Below, one piece after another: positions 1 through 8,098 of a DNA stretch of 64,000 nucleotides; position 1 is the first letter of the stretch, and each line of letters opens with the position of its first letter. Origin of the DNA: Bacillota bacterium. GTDB taxonomy: Bacteria; Bacillota; Desulfotomaculia; Desulfotomaculales; Ammonificaceae. Below the pieces are notes generated by a model. The model ran no database searches, had not been told where the DNA came from, and saw only the letters and a list, made by a program, of their open reading frames with translations. A program made the position numbers and the translations under genes. The stretch spans positions 1 to 64,000 of the forward strand of contig JBFMBK010000005.1 of assembly GCA_040755295.1 (NCBI GenBank). The letters run 5' to 3'.

Positions 1-1
1 T

Positions 2-841
2 TTGATTGAAATCAACGGGTTAACCAAGGACTACGGCACCCTCCGCGCGGTGGACAACCTCAACCTTAAGATTGGAGATGGTGAGATCTTCGGTCTCCTC
101 GGCCCCAACGGGGCAGGGAAGACGACCACCGTGCGGATGCTGACGATGCTGACCCGGCCCACCGCCGGTGAGGCTTATATCGCCGGGTACGAGGTGCGGC
201 GGGACCTGGCGCGGGTGCGCCATGCGATCGGGGTGGTGCCGCAGCACATGAACTTGGACCAGGAGCTCACTGCCCGGGAGAACTTAGAACTGCACGGGCG
301 CCTCTATAAAATGCCGGCGGCCGAGCGGCGCCGCCGGATCGAGGAGCTTTTGGCCTTCGCGGAGCTTGCCGACCGTGCCGGCGAACTGGTGAGCCGGTTC
401 TCCGGCGGGATGAAAAGGCGGCTGATGATCGCGCGGGCGCTGATGCATATGCCGCAGGTGCTTTTTCTTGATGAGCCGACCGTGGGCCTTGACCCGCAGA
501 CGCGGCGGCGGATGTGGGACCTGGTGCGGCGGATGAACCGGGAGCGCGTCACGGTGCTCCTCACCACCCACTATATCGAGGAGGCGGAGGCGCTCTGCCA
601 CCGGGTCGGGATCATGGACCGGGGGCGGCTGATTGCGCTGGACACGCCGGCAATGCTGAAAGAGCAGGTGGGCCGCTTCGTGGTCGAGGGTTTCGACGGG
701 GCGGGCGCCACCTACGCCTTTTTCGGCACCCGGGAGGAGGCGGTCGGCTACGCTGGAACCCTGAGGGAAGCGGTGACGATCCGGGAGGCGACCTTAGAGG
801 ATGTTTTTGTAAAGTTGACCGGAAGGAAGGTGCGGGACTGA
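2..841 (+). CDS. ABC transporter ATP-binding protein (DrrA/CcmA type)
   Basis: Cytoplasmic ATPase of an ABC-2 type exporter. The 279 residues carry a complete nucleotide-binding domain: Walker A GPNGAGKTT (34-42), Q-loop Gln81, signature FSGGMKRR (133-140), Walker B VLFLDEPT (153-160) and switch His190. The C-terminal tail ending VEGFDGAG...LEDVFVKLTG is typical of the DrrA/daunorubicin-resistance branch. The apparent start is a TTG at the window edge; the N-terminus (MIEINGLTKDYG) looks complete, but the ribosome-binding site lies outside the window. The stop codon overlaps the start of the permease gene by one base, so the two are translationally coupled. The substrate cannot be deduced; drugs, lipids or polysaccharides are all handled by this family. 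Confidence 0.9.
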   Translation: MIEINGLTKDYGTLRAVDNLNLKIGDGEIFGLLGPNGAGKTTTVRMLTMLTRPTAGEAYIAGYEVRRDLARVRHAIGVVPQHMNLDQELTARENLELHGRLYKMPAAERRRRIEELLAFAELADRAGELVSRFSGGMKRRLMIARALMHMPQVLFLDEPTVGLDPQTRRRMWDLVRRMNRERVTVLLTTHYIEEAEALCHRVGIMDRGRLIALDTPAMLKEQVGRFVVEGFDGAGATYAFFGTREEAVGYAGTLREAVTIREATLEDVFVKLTGRKVRD

Positions 842-1575
842 TGTTAGATTTTTACACGGTTTTCTGGCGGGAGATGCTCTCTTTCCGGCGGACTTTCTGG
901 AAGTTTACCGCCACGCGGCTGATAAGCCCCTTTCTTTACCTCGTCGCCTTCGGCTGGGGGCTCGGGCGGAACATCACGGTAAACGGCGGCTCCTACCTGG
1001 ATTTCGTCGTCCCCGGCATCATTGCGCTCAGCGCGATGACGGTGAGCTTCAACGCCGTCGGGGTCTCGCTCAATATGAGCCGCCTCTACCATAAAACCCT
1101 CGAAGAATACCTCCTCGCCCCGGTCAGCAGTCTCTCCTTCGTCTTGGGCAAGGTGCTGGCGGGGACGGTCCGGGGGCTGGCGGCGGCGCTGATCATCCTG
1201 GTCCTCGGCTTCCTTTTCGGCGCCCGGCCGGCGGCGGGGTCTGGCTTTTTTGCCGTTATCCTCCTCACCTGTTTGCTCTTCGCCGCCCTCGGCGTAGTAG
1301 CGGCGATGACGGTCCCCTCCCACGAGGATATGGCCAACTTCAGCACCTTTATCATCCTGCCGATGGCCTTCCTCTGCGGCACCTTTTTCCGGGCGGAAAA
1401 CCTGCCCCGGGCGGTGGCGGATCTCATCTACTGCCTGCCCCTGACCCACACCAGCTACGCCCTGCGCGCATTAGCGGCGGGCAAAGGGCTGCCGCCGGTC
1501 TCCTTCATCGTTCTCACCGGCTACGCTGCGGCCTGTCTCGCCGCCGCCGTTTGGACGGTGCGCCGGGTGCGCTGA
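841..1575 (+). CDS. ABC-2 type transporter permease
   Basis: Membrane partner of the preceding ATPase, 244 residues. The ATG at 841 overlaps the upstream TGA. The protein has the ABC-2 fold: a short cytoplasmic N-terminus (MLDFYTVFWREMLSFRR), then about six hydrophobic segments with a conserved middle region (SFNAVGVSLNMSRLYHKTLEEYLLAPVS) that contacts the ATPase. The longer reading frame starting at 514 lies inside the ATPase gene in another frame and is not the real start. It probably forms a two-gene exporter; specificity is unknown. The gene converges on the minus-strand tRNA, with 38 bp between their ends and no clear hairpin terminator. Confidence 0.87.
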   Translation: MLDFYTVFWREMLSFRRTFWKFTATRLISPFLYLVAFGWGLGRNITVNGGSYLDFVVPGIIALSAMTVSFNAVGVSLNMSRLYHKTLEEYLLAPVSSLSFVLGKVLAGTVRGLAAALIILVLGFLFGARPAAGSGFFAVILLTCLLFAALGVVAAMTVPSHEDMANFSTFIILPMAFLCGTFFRAENLPRAVADLIYCLPLTHTSYALRALAAGKGLPPVSFIVLTGYAAACLAAAVWTVRRVR

Positions 1576-1613
1576 GGGGCGGCGTACCGGTCGGCCCAGG
1601 CGCCCGGGTATTT

Positions 1614-1707
1614 TGGAGGAGGGAAGTGGGAGTCGAACCCGACCCCGGTTTTTACAAACCGGCCAACGGGTTTGCAGCCCGCGGGGAGCACCGGCTCCGT
1701 TCCCTCC
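1614..1707 (-). tRNA. Selenocysteine-tRNA-like tRNA with Cys anticodon GCA
   Basis: The minus strand folds into a 94-nt tRNA with encoded CCA. The acceptor stem has 8 bp (GGAGGGAA with TTCCCTCC), the D arm is GGAGC-CGGT-GCTCC (5 bp, 4-nt loop), the anticodon arm is GCGGG-CTGCAAA-CCCGT (anticodon GCA), the variable arm is CCGGTTT-GTAA-AAACCGG (7 bp), the T loop is TTCGACT, and the discriminator is U. An 8-bp acceptor, minimal D loop and long variable arm are the hallmarks of bacterial tRNA-Sec, while GCA and U73 are identity elements for cysteinyl-tRNA synthetase. The T stem pairs over five positions only if one C (nt 67) is bulged. A normal tRNA-Cys has a 7-bp acceptor and short variable loop. 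The likely role is decoding UGU/UGC from a Sec-type scaffold; actual charging is inferred. No strong promoter is visible. Confidence 0.85.
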
Positions 1708-2194
1708 TGATATGTGTTTTAATTTATAGTTCGAATCCTTAATAATAAATTCCTGTCATAACAGTTATGAAAAATTGTCACAGTTAAGTTTCGGCTACCA
1801 GTTGCTTAATCGATCAATATGCTTGATTAACAGGATGCAATACTTTCCCCGTAGCGCTTTTGATCTTCCGCCGCTCACTGCCAAACATGCTGTAACAAAA
1901 ATGAATACCCATATTCCCGTCTTTTCCCCTCCGTGTGCTCTGTGTCTCTGGGGTTACCCAGCACTCAACCTGCCAATCCTAAGCGTGGCGTTCTGAGTGC
2001 ACATTGCGTACAACGTCGCAAAGCAGTTTTGACGTATCGTTGAGTGCTGGGCTTGACATTTTGCGTAGATCTTGGCGTCAAAGGCCCTACAGTAGCTTGA
2101 CACGGTCCGGGTGTAGGGAAAGCTTTCTCTGGTTTCCTGTTTATTATAAAATAGAAACGATCGGGGGAGTCGAAAGGGGTCTGGGAAAGAGAAC
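1708..2194. other. Gene-free region between tRNA and queA
   Basis: No supported gene lies here. It contains a short CTCTGTG-type tract (about 1928-1952), one full MITE-like repeat (1958-2050) and its conserved right flank up to about 2090, then the queA leader. Short reading frames in this stretch run across the repeat and lack good ribosome-binding sites. Confidence 0.6.
1958..2050. repeat. MITE-like palindromic repeat, copy A1
   Basis: A 93-bp element with terminal inverted repeats CCAGCACTCA / TGAGTGCTGG. It is nearly identical to copy A2 at 6077-6169, and the similarity runs on about 40 bp past the right end (CTTGaCATTTTG...). No reading frame inside is shared as protein. It belongs to a family of at least eight copies in this window. 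Confidence 0.85.
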
Positions 2195-3223
2195 TTGCTG
2201 AGACGCAGCGACTTTGATTACGAACTGCCGGCGGAACTGATCGCCCAGGAGCCGTCACCAACAAGAGACACATCCCGCTTGCTGGTGGTTCAACGCGACC
2301 GGGAAGGGTTTGAACACCGCGTTTTCAGGGACATCCAGGAGTACCTGGTTCCGGGTGACATTCTGGTGTTGAACGAGACCAAAGTCCTCCCCGTCAGGCT
2401 TTACGGGATAAAGGAAGGCACAGGCGGCCGGGTGGAATTGCTCCTGCTCCGGGCGCTCGGCGGGGACACATGGGAGGTTCTGATACGGCCGGGGCGGCGG
2501 ACGCCGCCGGGAACCCGGCTTTGGTTCGGGGCGGGCTTGCTGAAGGGCGAGATTTTAGAACGGACGGAAAGCGGCGGAAGGGTTGTCCGGTTTTCCTACC
2601 GGGGACTGTTTGAAGAGGTTTTACGTCACGTGGGACACGTGCCGCTGCCTCCTTATATAAAAAAAGAGCTGTCAGAGCCCGGAAGGTACCAGACGGTATA
2701 TGCAAGACAACCGGGTTCGGCGGCGGCGCCGACGGCGGGGCTTCATTTTACCCCGGAACTGCTGGCGCGGGTAAGGGACGGAGGCGTGGAAACGGCCTCG
2801 CTGGTGCTGCACATCGGACTCGATACCTTTCGACCGGTGCGGGTTGAAGACATAACCGAACACCGGATGCACAGGGAGGAGTATGACATTCCCGGAGACA
2901 CGGCGGCGGCCGTGAACCGGGCGAAAAGTGAGAAACGGCGGGTGATCGCGGTCGGCACCACCACCGTGCGGTGCCTGGAGGCGGCGTCCGGCGCCACCGG
3001 CGAGGTCCGGGCCGGCGCCGGGACTACCGATCTTTTTATTTATCCCGGTTACCGTTTCAGGGTGGTAGATGTGATAATCACCAACTTTCACCTGCCCTGC
3101 TCAAGCCTGTTAATCATGATCGCGGCTTTCGCGGGGAGAGAAAAGATATTGCGGGCGTACCGCGAGGCGGTCAGACTCAAGTATCGCTTTTTCAGCTTCG
3201 GAGACGCGATGGTAATAATTTGA
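2195..3223 (+). CDS. queA: S-adenosylmethionine:tRNA ribosyltransferase-isomerase
   Basis: Transfers and isomerises the ribosyl part of SAM onto 7-aminomethyl-7-deazaguanine in tRNA to give epoxyqueuosine, the penultimate step of queuosine synthesis. The 342-residue length is usual for QueA. Recognisable blocks are FDYELPAELIAQEP near the N-terminus, VLNETKVLPVRLYG, the central SAAAPTAGLHFTPELL, and the C-terminal GTTTVRCLEAA and TNFHLPCSSLL...FAGRE segments. The start is TTG at 2195 behind a purine-rich stretch (GGGAAAGAGAA). The usual partners ruvAB and tgt are not next to it, so the gene is detached from its common operon here. It is followed closely by a small hypothetical gene on the same strand. 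Confidence 0.95.
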   Translation: MLRRSDFDYELPAELIAQEPSPTRDTSRLLVVQRDREGFEHRVFRDIQEYLVPGDILVLNETKVLPVRLYGIKEGTGGRVELLLLRALGGDTWEVLIRPGRRTPPGTRLWFGAGLLKGEILERTESGGRVVRFSYRGLFEEVLRHVGHVPLPPYIKKELSEPGRYQTVYARQPGSAAAPTAGLHFTPELLARVRDGGVETASLVLHIGLDTFRPVRVEDITEHRMHREEYDIPGDTAAAVNRAKSEKRRVIAVGTTTVRCLEAASGATGEVRAGAGTTDLFIYPGYRFRVVDVIITNFHLPCSSLLIMIAAFAGREKILRAYREAVRLKYRFFSFGDAMVII

Positions 3224-3236
3224 GAGGTGAAGGCAT

Positions 3237-3626
3237 TTGGCTTTCCGGATTTACCGTACCAAAATCGAGATCGGCCACCTCGGTCGGGCTGTAGAAGCCT
3301 GGTTCCACCGGCGGGAATACGAGACTCAATTGCTTGAAGACGGACGTTCTGTCGTGATGCAGGCAAAAAAAGGCGGGACCTTAGCCAGTGTGGCCGGGAT
3401 GGCATACGCCCTTACGGTATGGCTAAGGCAGCGTGAGGACGGGATCGAGGTGGAGACAGGATCCGGAAGATGGTTGGACAAGGCAGCCGTAGGCGCCGTC
3501 GGCTGGCTGGCGTTTTTCCCCCTGGCTATTACGGCCGGTATCGGCGCTTACAACCAGAGCAAGATCAGCGAAGAACTCCTGACGTTTTTAGAGCACTACG
3601 TTGCCGAGGTCGATGCCGAGTCGTGA
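3237..3626 (+). CDS. Hypothetical protein, one predicted membrane segment
   Basis: 129 residues, not assigned to a family. TTG start at 3237 behind GAGAGGTGAAGG. The N-terminal part (AFRIYRTKIEIGHLGRAVEA) is followed by a short beta-rich segment (LLEDGRSVVMQAKK) and one hydrophobic stretch around residues 80-103 (AVGAVGWLAFFPLAITAGIG), then an acidic tail. The shape resembles a small lipid- or stress-related membrane protein, but no motif supports a function. It begins 13 bp after the queA stop, so it is probably cotranscribed with queA. Confidence 0.65.
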   Translation: MAFRIYRTKIEIGHLGRAVEAWFHRREYETQLLEDGRSVVMQAKKGGTLASVAGMAYALTVWLRQREDGIEVETGSGRWLDKAAVGAVGWLAFFPLAITAGIGAYNQSKISEELLTFLEHYVAEVDAES

Positions 3627-3666
3627 ACGGCCGCAACCGGTTCTCATACCTCTCGGATTGTTAGCA

Positions 3667-4602
3667 TCACTGAAGTTCCCTTAGACGTTCCTGCGCAGCC
3701 TTGATAATCGCCGCGGAATACTTAAGGGCTGATTCTTCCGTACGGTCGAGGGGAAGTTCCAGCTCCGCCAACCTGCCGCTTCTTCCTACCACCGTCGGCA
3801 GGCTGAAAACCGTGTTATGGTACCCATAATGACCGCTGAGCCACCCGGAAACGGTAAGCACCCGGTGCTGGTCTTTCAAGATGGCCTCACAAACCTTGCG
3901 GATAGCCAGGCCCACCGCGTAGTAGGTCGCTCCTTTGCGCTCGATGATGCGGTAGGCGGCCTGACGGATGTAAGTGTTAACGGCTTCCCGGTCGGGATAA
4001 GGCGCGTTGACCTGACGGCAGAGTTCGTCGAAATGAATGCCCGCAACGGTGGCGCGTCCCCAAAGGGGAACGGCGGAATCGCCATGTTCGCCTATGACGT
4101 AAGCGTGAATATTTCGGGCGTCAACACGGGCATGGGTGCTCAAGGCGTGGCGGAACCGGGCGCTGTCAAGAATTGTGCCGCTTCCGAACACCTTCGACCT
4201 GTCCATTCCGGATAATCTGCACGCGGCGTAAGTCAGGATGTCCACCGGATTCGATACGATAAAGAGTATACCGCCGCGCCAGCAGGGCATTAGTTTTTGC
4301 AGAACGTCACGCAAAACCTCGAAGTTCTTTTCAGCCAGCACCAGGCGGCTTTCACCCGGACGCTGGTTCGCCCCGGCGGTAAAAACTATTATGTCCGCAT
4401 CGTGGCAATCCTGGTAGTCGCCTACAAACACGCGGGAGGGGCCGGTGAAGGCCGTGCTGTCCCCCAGGTCCAGCGCCTCTCCTTCCACCCTGGAACGGTT
4501 GATATCGAGGAGCACGATCTCGTGAACCAGATCTCCTTCTATTAAAGCGAATGCGGCGGTGGCGCCGACCAGACCGGTTCCGATTACGGCGATTTTTGCC
4601 AA
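3667..4602 (-). CDS. ldh: L-lactate dehydrogenase
   Basis: Reduces pyruvate to L-lactate with NADH in the cytoplasm. 311 residues, the usual length. The Rossmann motif GTGLVGA (9-15) and Asp33 at the end of beta-2 point to NAD. The substrate loop reads GANQRPGESR (78-86); Gln80 is the residue that selects lactate rather than malate, which has Arg there. Catalytic His173 lies in GEHGDS, and Asn118 in VSNPVD. It stands alone on the minus strand between two plus-strand units. A malate dehydrogenase assignment is less likely because of Gln80. Confidence 0.93.
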   Translation of the reverse strand: MAKIAVIGTGLVGATAAFALIEGDLVHEIVLLDINRSRVEGEALDLGDSTAFTGPSRVFVGDYQDCHDADIIVFTAGANQRPGESRLVLAEKNFEVLRDVLQKLMPCWRGGILFIVSNPVDILTYAACRLSGMDRSKVFGSGTILDSARFRHALSTHARVDARNIHAYVIGEHGDSAVPLWGRATVAGIHFDELCRQVNAPYPDREAVNTYIRQAAYRIIERKGATYYAVGLAIRKVCEAILKDQHRVLTVSGWLSGHYGYHNTVFSLPTVVGRSGRLAELELPLDRTEESALKYSAAIIKAAQERLRELQ

Positions 4603-4706
4603 GAGGGAAAACCTTCCCTTCGAATGCCTTCTTGAAAAACGCAGGAAGGCCTTGATTTTATCTCTTAGGTTTTTCGAATGACGGCGTTTTATTCTTTATG
4701 TGAGTT

Positions 4707-4736
4707 TTGCTCTTGTCGCTGATTTTGTGGTAGAAT
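4707..4736 (+). promoter_or_regulatory. Predicted sigma-A promoter of rubrerythrin
   Basis: TTGCTC at 4707 and TAGAAT at 4731 are separated by 18 bp and lie just upstream of the rubrerythrin gene. The -35 box is imperfect. Confidence 0.5.
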
Positions 4737-4764
4737 ATGCATCATGGAAAAAGGGGGAAGGTCG

Positions 4765-5307
4765 ATGGATCTTAAAGGAAGCCGTACGGAGGCTAATCTT
4801 TGGGCCGCCTTTGCCGGCGAGTCGCAGGCCCGCAATAAATATACTTACTTTGCCGGCGCGGCCCGCAAAGAGGGGTTCGAACAGATAGCGGCGATTTTTC
4901 AGGAGACCGCGGACAACGAGAAAGAGCACGCCAAGCGCATCTTCAAGTTTCTGAACGGCATCGGCGCCACAAAACAGAACCTTAAAGCCGCCGCGGAAGG
5001 TGAGAATCACGAATGGACCGGAATGTATCCGGAATTCGCCCGCATCGCCGAGGAAGAAGGTTTTAAGGAGATCGCCGCTTTCTTCCGGAAGGTGGCTGAA
5101 GTCGAAAAAAACCACGAGCGCAGGTATAAGGGCCTTCTGGAAAACGTCGAAAACGGGACGGTTTTTAAAAACGCTAAAACCGCAAGCTGGAAATGCCGCA
5201 ACTGCGGATACGTCCACGAGGGGCCCGAGGCTCCGGACGAGTGCCCGGTCTGCGCCCATCCCAGGGCTTATTTTGAGCCTCTCTGCGAAAATTACCAGGG
5301 AGAATGA
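4765..5307 (+). CDS. rbr: Rubrerythrin
   Basis: Non-haem diiron peroxidase that reduces hydrogen peroxide in anaerobes. The N-terminal ferritin-like four-helix domain shows the ligand motifs [25 protein letters not shown] and EVEKNHERR. The C-terminal rubredoxin-like domain has two Cys pairs, CRNCGY and CPVCAHP, which bind one iron. About 180 residues, normal length. The ATG at 4765 is preferred over the one at 4744 because GGGGGAAGG sits at a proper distance from it. It is a single gene with its own promoter and marks oxidative-stress defence in a strict anaerobe. Confidence 0.95.
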   Translation: MDLKGSRTEANLWAAFAGESQARNKYTYFAGAARKEGFEQIAAIFQETADNEKEHAKRIFKFLNGIGATKQNLKAAAEGENHEWTGMYPEFARIAEEEGFKEIAAFFRKVAEVEKNHERRYKGLLENVENGTVFKNAKTASWKCRNCGYVHEGPEAPDECPVCAHPRAYFEPLCENYQGE

Positions 5308-5680
5308 GGCAGAATGAATTGTCCTTCAGGTCAATAATTCCTCCCGGTTCCTGCCTTGGATGCCGTTGCAAAACTGCGCCTGGCTATTACAGAGGTGAGA
5401 GGCAAGAAGTTAGAGGTTAAATTTCTTGAGGGAATTCGCGAGCGAATTCCCTCAATTCTTCGACTTCTGACCTCCGGCATCCAACCTCCGTTTTCGCCAT
5501 GCTTTTTTCACGGTCTCCGGGACCCTTTCTATGATTGACCACCGAAAACGGTAGGCTACTTTTTCTGTCGATAAACTTGTTGTGCAACACTCTCCTTGTA
5601 CTTGCCGGGCAAGTATAAACGGCTTATAATTTGAAAAGCGAAACCGTTTTATAAAATATTTAACAATTCGGGAGGAAAAC
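5308..5680. other. Gene-free region with a GAATTC-centred hairpin
   Basis: No supported gene. Contains the imperfect palindrome built around GGGAATTCGC-GA-GCGAATTCCC (about 5432-5453). It is flanked by inverted degenerate tracts (AAGTTAGAGGTTA on the left; ACTTCTGACCTCC on the right), a member of a dispersed hairpin family. A possible promoter precedes the next gene (TTGAAA about 5632, AT-rich box about 5651). Confidence 0.6.
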
Positions 5681-6019
5681 ATGTTCGAGGTTCCCAACAT
5701 GCAGGCCAAGATCGTTAATCTTTGTTCCAATCTTCAGCTTGCCCCCCAGGAGCAGGTGACCTTCGAGGAACTCAAAGCGACCGTTTTAATAATAGCATTT
5801 CGCATTGAAAGCGACGGCAACCTTCTCCTTTACATTGAAGGACCCGGCGATCCTGAGTGGGCGGTTATGGACAAGACCGCCTGCTACACAGGGACCACCA
5901 TGTGGCAGTGCCTATTGAAAAAGCCTGATTTCCGGGCGCGGGTCAAAAACGTTTCCGGGAACCCGGTTAGCGTGACCATCGATCTCAACATGTTCGAGCG
6001 GGTAGCCGCGGAGGAGTAG
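5681..6019 (+). CDS. Hypothetical protein, 112 aa
   Basis: Not recognised. ATG start behind a good site (CGGGAGGAAAAC). The protein is soluble and acidic, with regular alternation of hydrophobic residues in the middle (ELKATVLIIAFRIESDGNLLLYIEGPGDPEWAVMD) that suggests a beta-sheet fold. No catalytic motif is visible; three Cys residues (15, 68, 76) are not in a metal-binding pattern. A single gene between repeats. The clean SD site and coding bias support a real gene. Confidence 0.65.
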   Translation: MFEVPNMQAKIVNLCSNLQLAPQEQVTFEELKATVLIIAFRIESDGNLLLYIEGPGDPEWAVMDKTACYTGTTMWQCLLKKPDFRARVKNVSGNPVSVTIDLNMFERVAAEE

Positions 6020-6076
6020 GCTTTCTTGTGATCGATTTCAGCCGGACCGGCCCTAACCCGGACAAGCCGGAACCAC

Positions 6077-6169
6077 CCAGCACTCAACTTGCCAATCCTA
6101 AGCGTGGCGTTCTGAGTGCACATTGCGTACAACGTCGCAAAGCAGTTTTGACGTATCGTTGAGTGCTGG
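6077..6169. repeat. MITE-like palindromic repeat, copy A2
   Basis: Second nearly identical copy of the 93-bp element with ends CCAGCACTCA / TGAGTGCTGG. Over the body it differs from copy A1 by one or two bases, and the right flank stays similar for about 40 bp. It lies about 90 bp upstream of rarA, in its leader. Confidence 0.85.
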
Positions 6170-6257
6170 GCTTGCCATTTTGTGTATATCTTGGTGTCAA
6201 AGCGCCTAAGAGGCCGTTTCAGCGCTAAGCGGAATACGGGTAACCGACGGAGGGAAA

Positions 6258-7553
6258 GTGGAAAGACCGCCGCTTGCCGCGCGTTTTAAGCCGCGCACCC
6301 TCGATGAATTCGTGGGCCAGCAGCACCTGCTGAAAGAGGGAGGACTCCTGCGCCGGGCGATCAAAGCCGGGCGCCTGAGTTCGGCCATTTTTTACGGGCC
6401 GCCCGGTACCGGGAAGACCGCTCTGGCGAATATGGCCGCCTCCTCGGCAGACCGTCCTTTTGTCCGTCTGAACGCCGCTCTCACCACCGTAAAGGAAATA
6501 CGGGAAGTGGCCGCCCGTGCTGTTGCGGCGCGGGAACCGGCAGTTTTGTGTCTGGACGAGATCCACCACCTGAACAAGCTCCAGCAGGACGCGCTCCTGC
6601 CTTTTGTCGAAGAGGGCGTAATAACCCTCATCGGCACCACCACCGAAAACCCCTATTTTGAAATAGTGGGCGCCTTGCGCTCGCGCTCGACGATCTTCCG
6701 CTTTAAGCCGCTGTCCGCCGGTGATCTCAAAACCATCCTCACGCGCGCGCTTGCCGACCCGGAAAGGGGCCTCGGGGAATACGACGCGGACCTAAAAGAA
6801 GAGGCGCTTAACCACATCGCCGTTGCGGCCGCGGGGGACGCCAGGGTGGCGCTCGGGGCGCTCGAGCTGGCCGTGTTGACGACACCGCCCGGACCCGGCG
6901 GGACCGTCGTGATCGACCTGGCCGTCGCGGAGGAGTGCATCCAGCAGCGCGCGCTCAAATACGACAAATCGGGCGACACCCATTACGACGTTGCCTCGGC
7001 CTTCATCAAATCCATCCGGGGCAGCGACCCCGACGCCGCCCTTCACTACCTGGCGCGCGCGGTCGAAGCGGGGGAGGACGTCAAGTTTCTCGCCAGGCGG
7101 ATGGTGATAAGCGCCGCCGAGGACATCGGGCTTGCCGACCCGCGGGCGCTTGGGCTGGCGCAGGCCGCCGCCGACGCGGTGCAGTTCGTCGGACTTCCCG
7201 AAGCCCGGATCATTCTCGCCGAGGCCGCGGTTTACCTCGCCCTCGCCCCCAAGAGCAACTCCGCCTACCTGGCGATAGAGCGCGCGCTGGAGGACGTGAG
7301 GAAGAAAGAGACCGGTTACGTCCCCACCCACCTGCGGGACGCCGGCTACCGGGGCGCCAAGGCGTTCGGCCACGGCCGGGGCTACAAATACCCGCACGAC
7401 TACCCGGGCGGCTTCGTCGTTCAGGAGTACCTGCCGGAGGAACTCCGCGGCGCCGTCTATTACAAGCCCACCGGGTACGGCGCCGAAGCAACCCTGAAAG
7501 AGCGCCTGGAACGCCTCCGCGCCCTGCGGGAGAAGAGGAGAGGGGGAATATAG
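6258..7553 (+). CDS. rarA: Replication-associated recombination protein A (AAA+ ATPase)
   Basis: Clamp-loader-like AAA+ ATPase (RarA/MgsA/WRNIP1 family) acting at stalled replication forks. 431 residues, usual length. Walker A GPPGTGKT (47-54), Walker B LCLDEIHH (97-104), sensor 1 TLIGTTTENPYFE, and an Arg-finger region RSRSTIF. The C-terminal MgsA domain shows KYDKSGDTHYDVASAFIKSIRGSDPDAALHYLARAVEAGED and the conserved tail GYKYPHDYPGG. Start GTG or ATG-like codon at 6258 after GGAGGGAAA. Stand-alone gene; its end runs straight into a tandem repeat tract. Confidence 0.96.
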   Translation: MERPPLAARFKPRTLDEFVGQQHLLKEGGLLRRAIKAGRLSSAIFYGPPGTGKTALANMAASSADRPFVRLNAALTTVKEIREVAARAVAAREPAVLCLDEIHHLNKLQQDALLPFVEEGVITLIGTTTENPYFEIVGALRSRSTIFRFKPLSAGDLKTILTRALADPERGLGEYDADLKEEALNHIAVAAAGDARVALGALELAVLTTPPGPGGTVVIDLAVAEECIQQRALKYDKSGDTHYDVASAFIKSIRGSDPDAALHYLARAVEAGEDVKFLARRMVISAAEDIGLADPRALGLAQAAADAVQFVGLPEARIILAEAAVYLALAPKSNSAYLAIERALEDVRKKETGYVPTHLRDAGYRGAKAFGHGRGYKYPHDYPGGFVVQEYLPEELRGAVYYKPTGYGAEATLKERLERLRALREKRRGGI

Positions 7554-7661
7554 AATGTAGAAGGTAGAAGGTAGAATGCGGAATGCGGAATGCGGAGTGC
7601 GGAGTGCGGAGTGCGGAGTGCGGAATGCGGAATGCGGAGTGCGGAGTGCGGAGTGCGGAAG
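7554..7661. repeat. Degenerate heptamer tract (GGARTGC)n
   Basis: Begins as AGAAGGT repeats directly at the rarA stop codon and turns into about 12 tandem copies of GGAATGC/GGAGTGC, period 7. One of many tracts of this type in the window, each with a different unit. Confidence 0.85.
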
Positions 7662-7685
7662 GGAAACGGGTGCGGGGATAAAACC

Positions 7686-7836
7686 TGAACCACGGATGAA
7701 CACGGAAAGACACGGATTAAGTCGTTAGTCACGAGTCCTAAGTTAAAAGAAAAATCGCTTAGTTATTCCTGTCTGAAGCCTGACTTGCAACCCGTAACTC
7801 GCAACTCGCAACTCGCAACCCGCGACTCGCAACTGT
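7686..7836. repeat. Further heptamer-like tracts before tRNA-Sec
   Basis: An ACCACGGATGAACACGGA type stretch (7686-7718) and a run of AACTCGC units (about 7788-7835), period 7. No gene is visible in this interval. Confidence 0.7.
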
Positions 7837-7852
7837 TTCCTGAACATCCCCT

Positions 7853-7881
7853 TTGACACCGCAAAGGGCCGCCTGTATAAT
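7853..7881 (+). promoter_or_regulatory. Perfect consensus sigma-A promoter for tRNA-Sec
   Basis: TTGACA (7853-7858), 17-bp spacer, TATAAT (7876-7881). Transcription would start near 7888, about 60 bp before the tRNA. Both boxes match the consensus exactly. Confidence 0.85.
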
Positions 7882-7947
7882 CGAAATGTGACTGTTCAGC
7901 CTATCGCCGCGCCCAACATGGTGCCTGAATAGTTGCACAAGATTTGA

Positions 7948-8041
7948 GGGGGTGGACGGGTCCTGGTGGGCCTCCTGGTCTTCAAAACCAGCCGGCGGGT
8001 TAGACGCCCGCGGTGGGTTCGATTCCCACGCACTCCCGCCA
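7948..8041 (+). tRNA. selC: tRNA-Sec (anticodon UCA)
   Basis: A 94-nt tRNA with encoded CCA. The 8-position acceptor (GGGGGTGG with GCACTCCC) has seven pairs plus a G-G mismatch at position 8. The D stem has 6 bp with a 4-nt loop TGGT. The anticodon arm is CTGGT-CTTCAAA-ACCAG, giving UCA, which reads UGA. The variable arm is long (GCGGG/CCCGC), the T arm is GTGGG-TTCGATT-CCCAC, and the discriminator is G73. This is a standard bacterial selenocysteine tRNA, charged with Ser by SerRS and converted by SelA. No selA, selB or selD lies in the window. Its presence implies UGA recoding in this organism. Confidence 0.96.
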
Positions 8042-8098
8042 AAAAATCAGACTCTGTAACCTAATTGAAAATCGCACGACATAAACCTTTGCACTAAT

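Noticed and set aside
1729-1740. GTTCGAATCCTT as a tRNA remnant or attachment site next to the Sec-like tRNA
   Set aside because: Only 12 bases resembling a T loop with no matching stem; too short to support.
7554-7836. CRISPR array
   Set aside because: The repeats are 7 bp, contiguous and without unique spacers; no cas genes are in the window.
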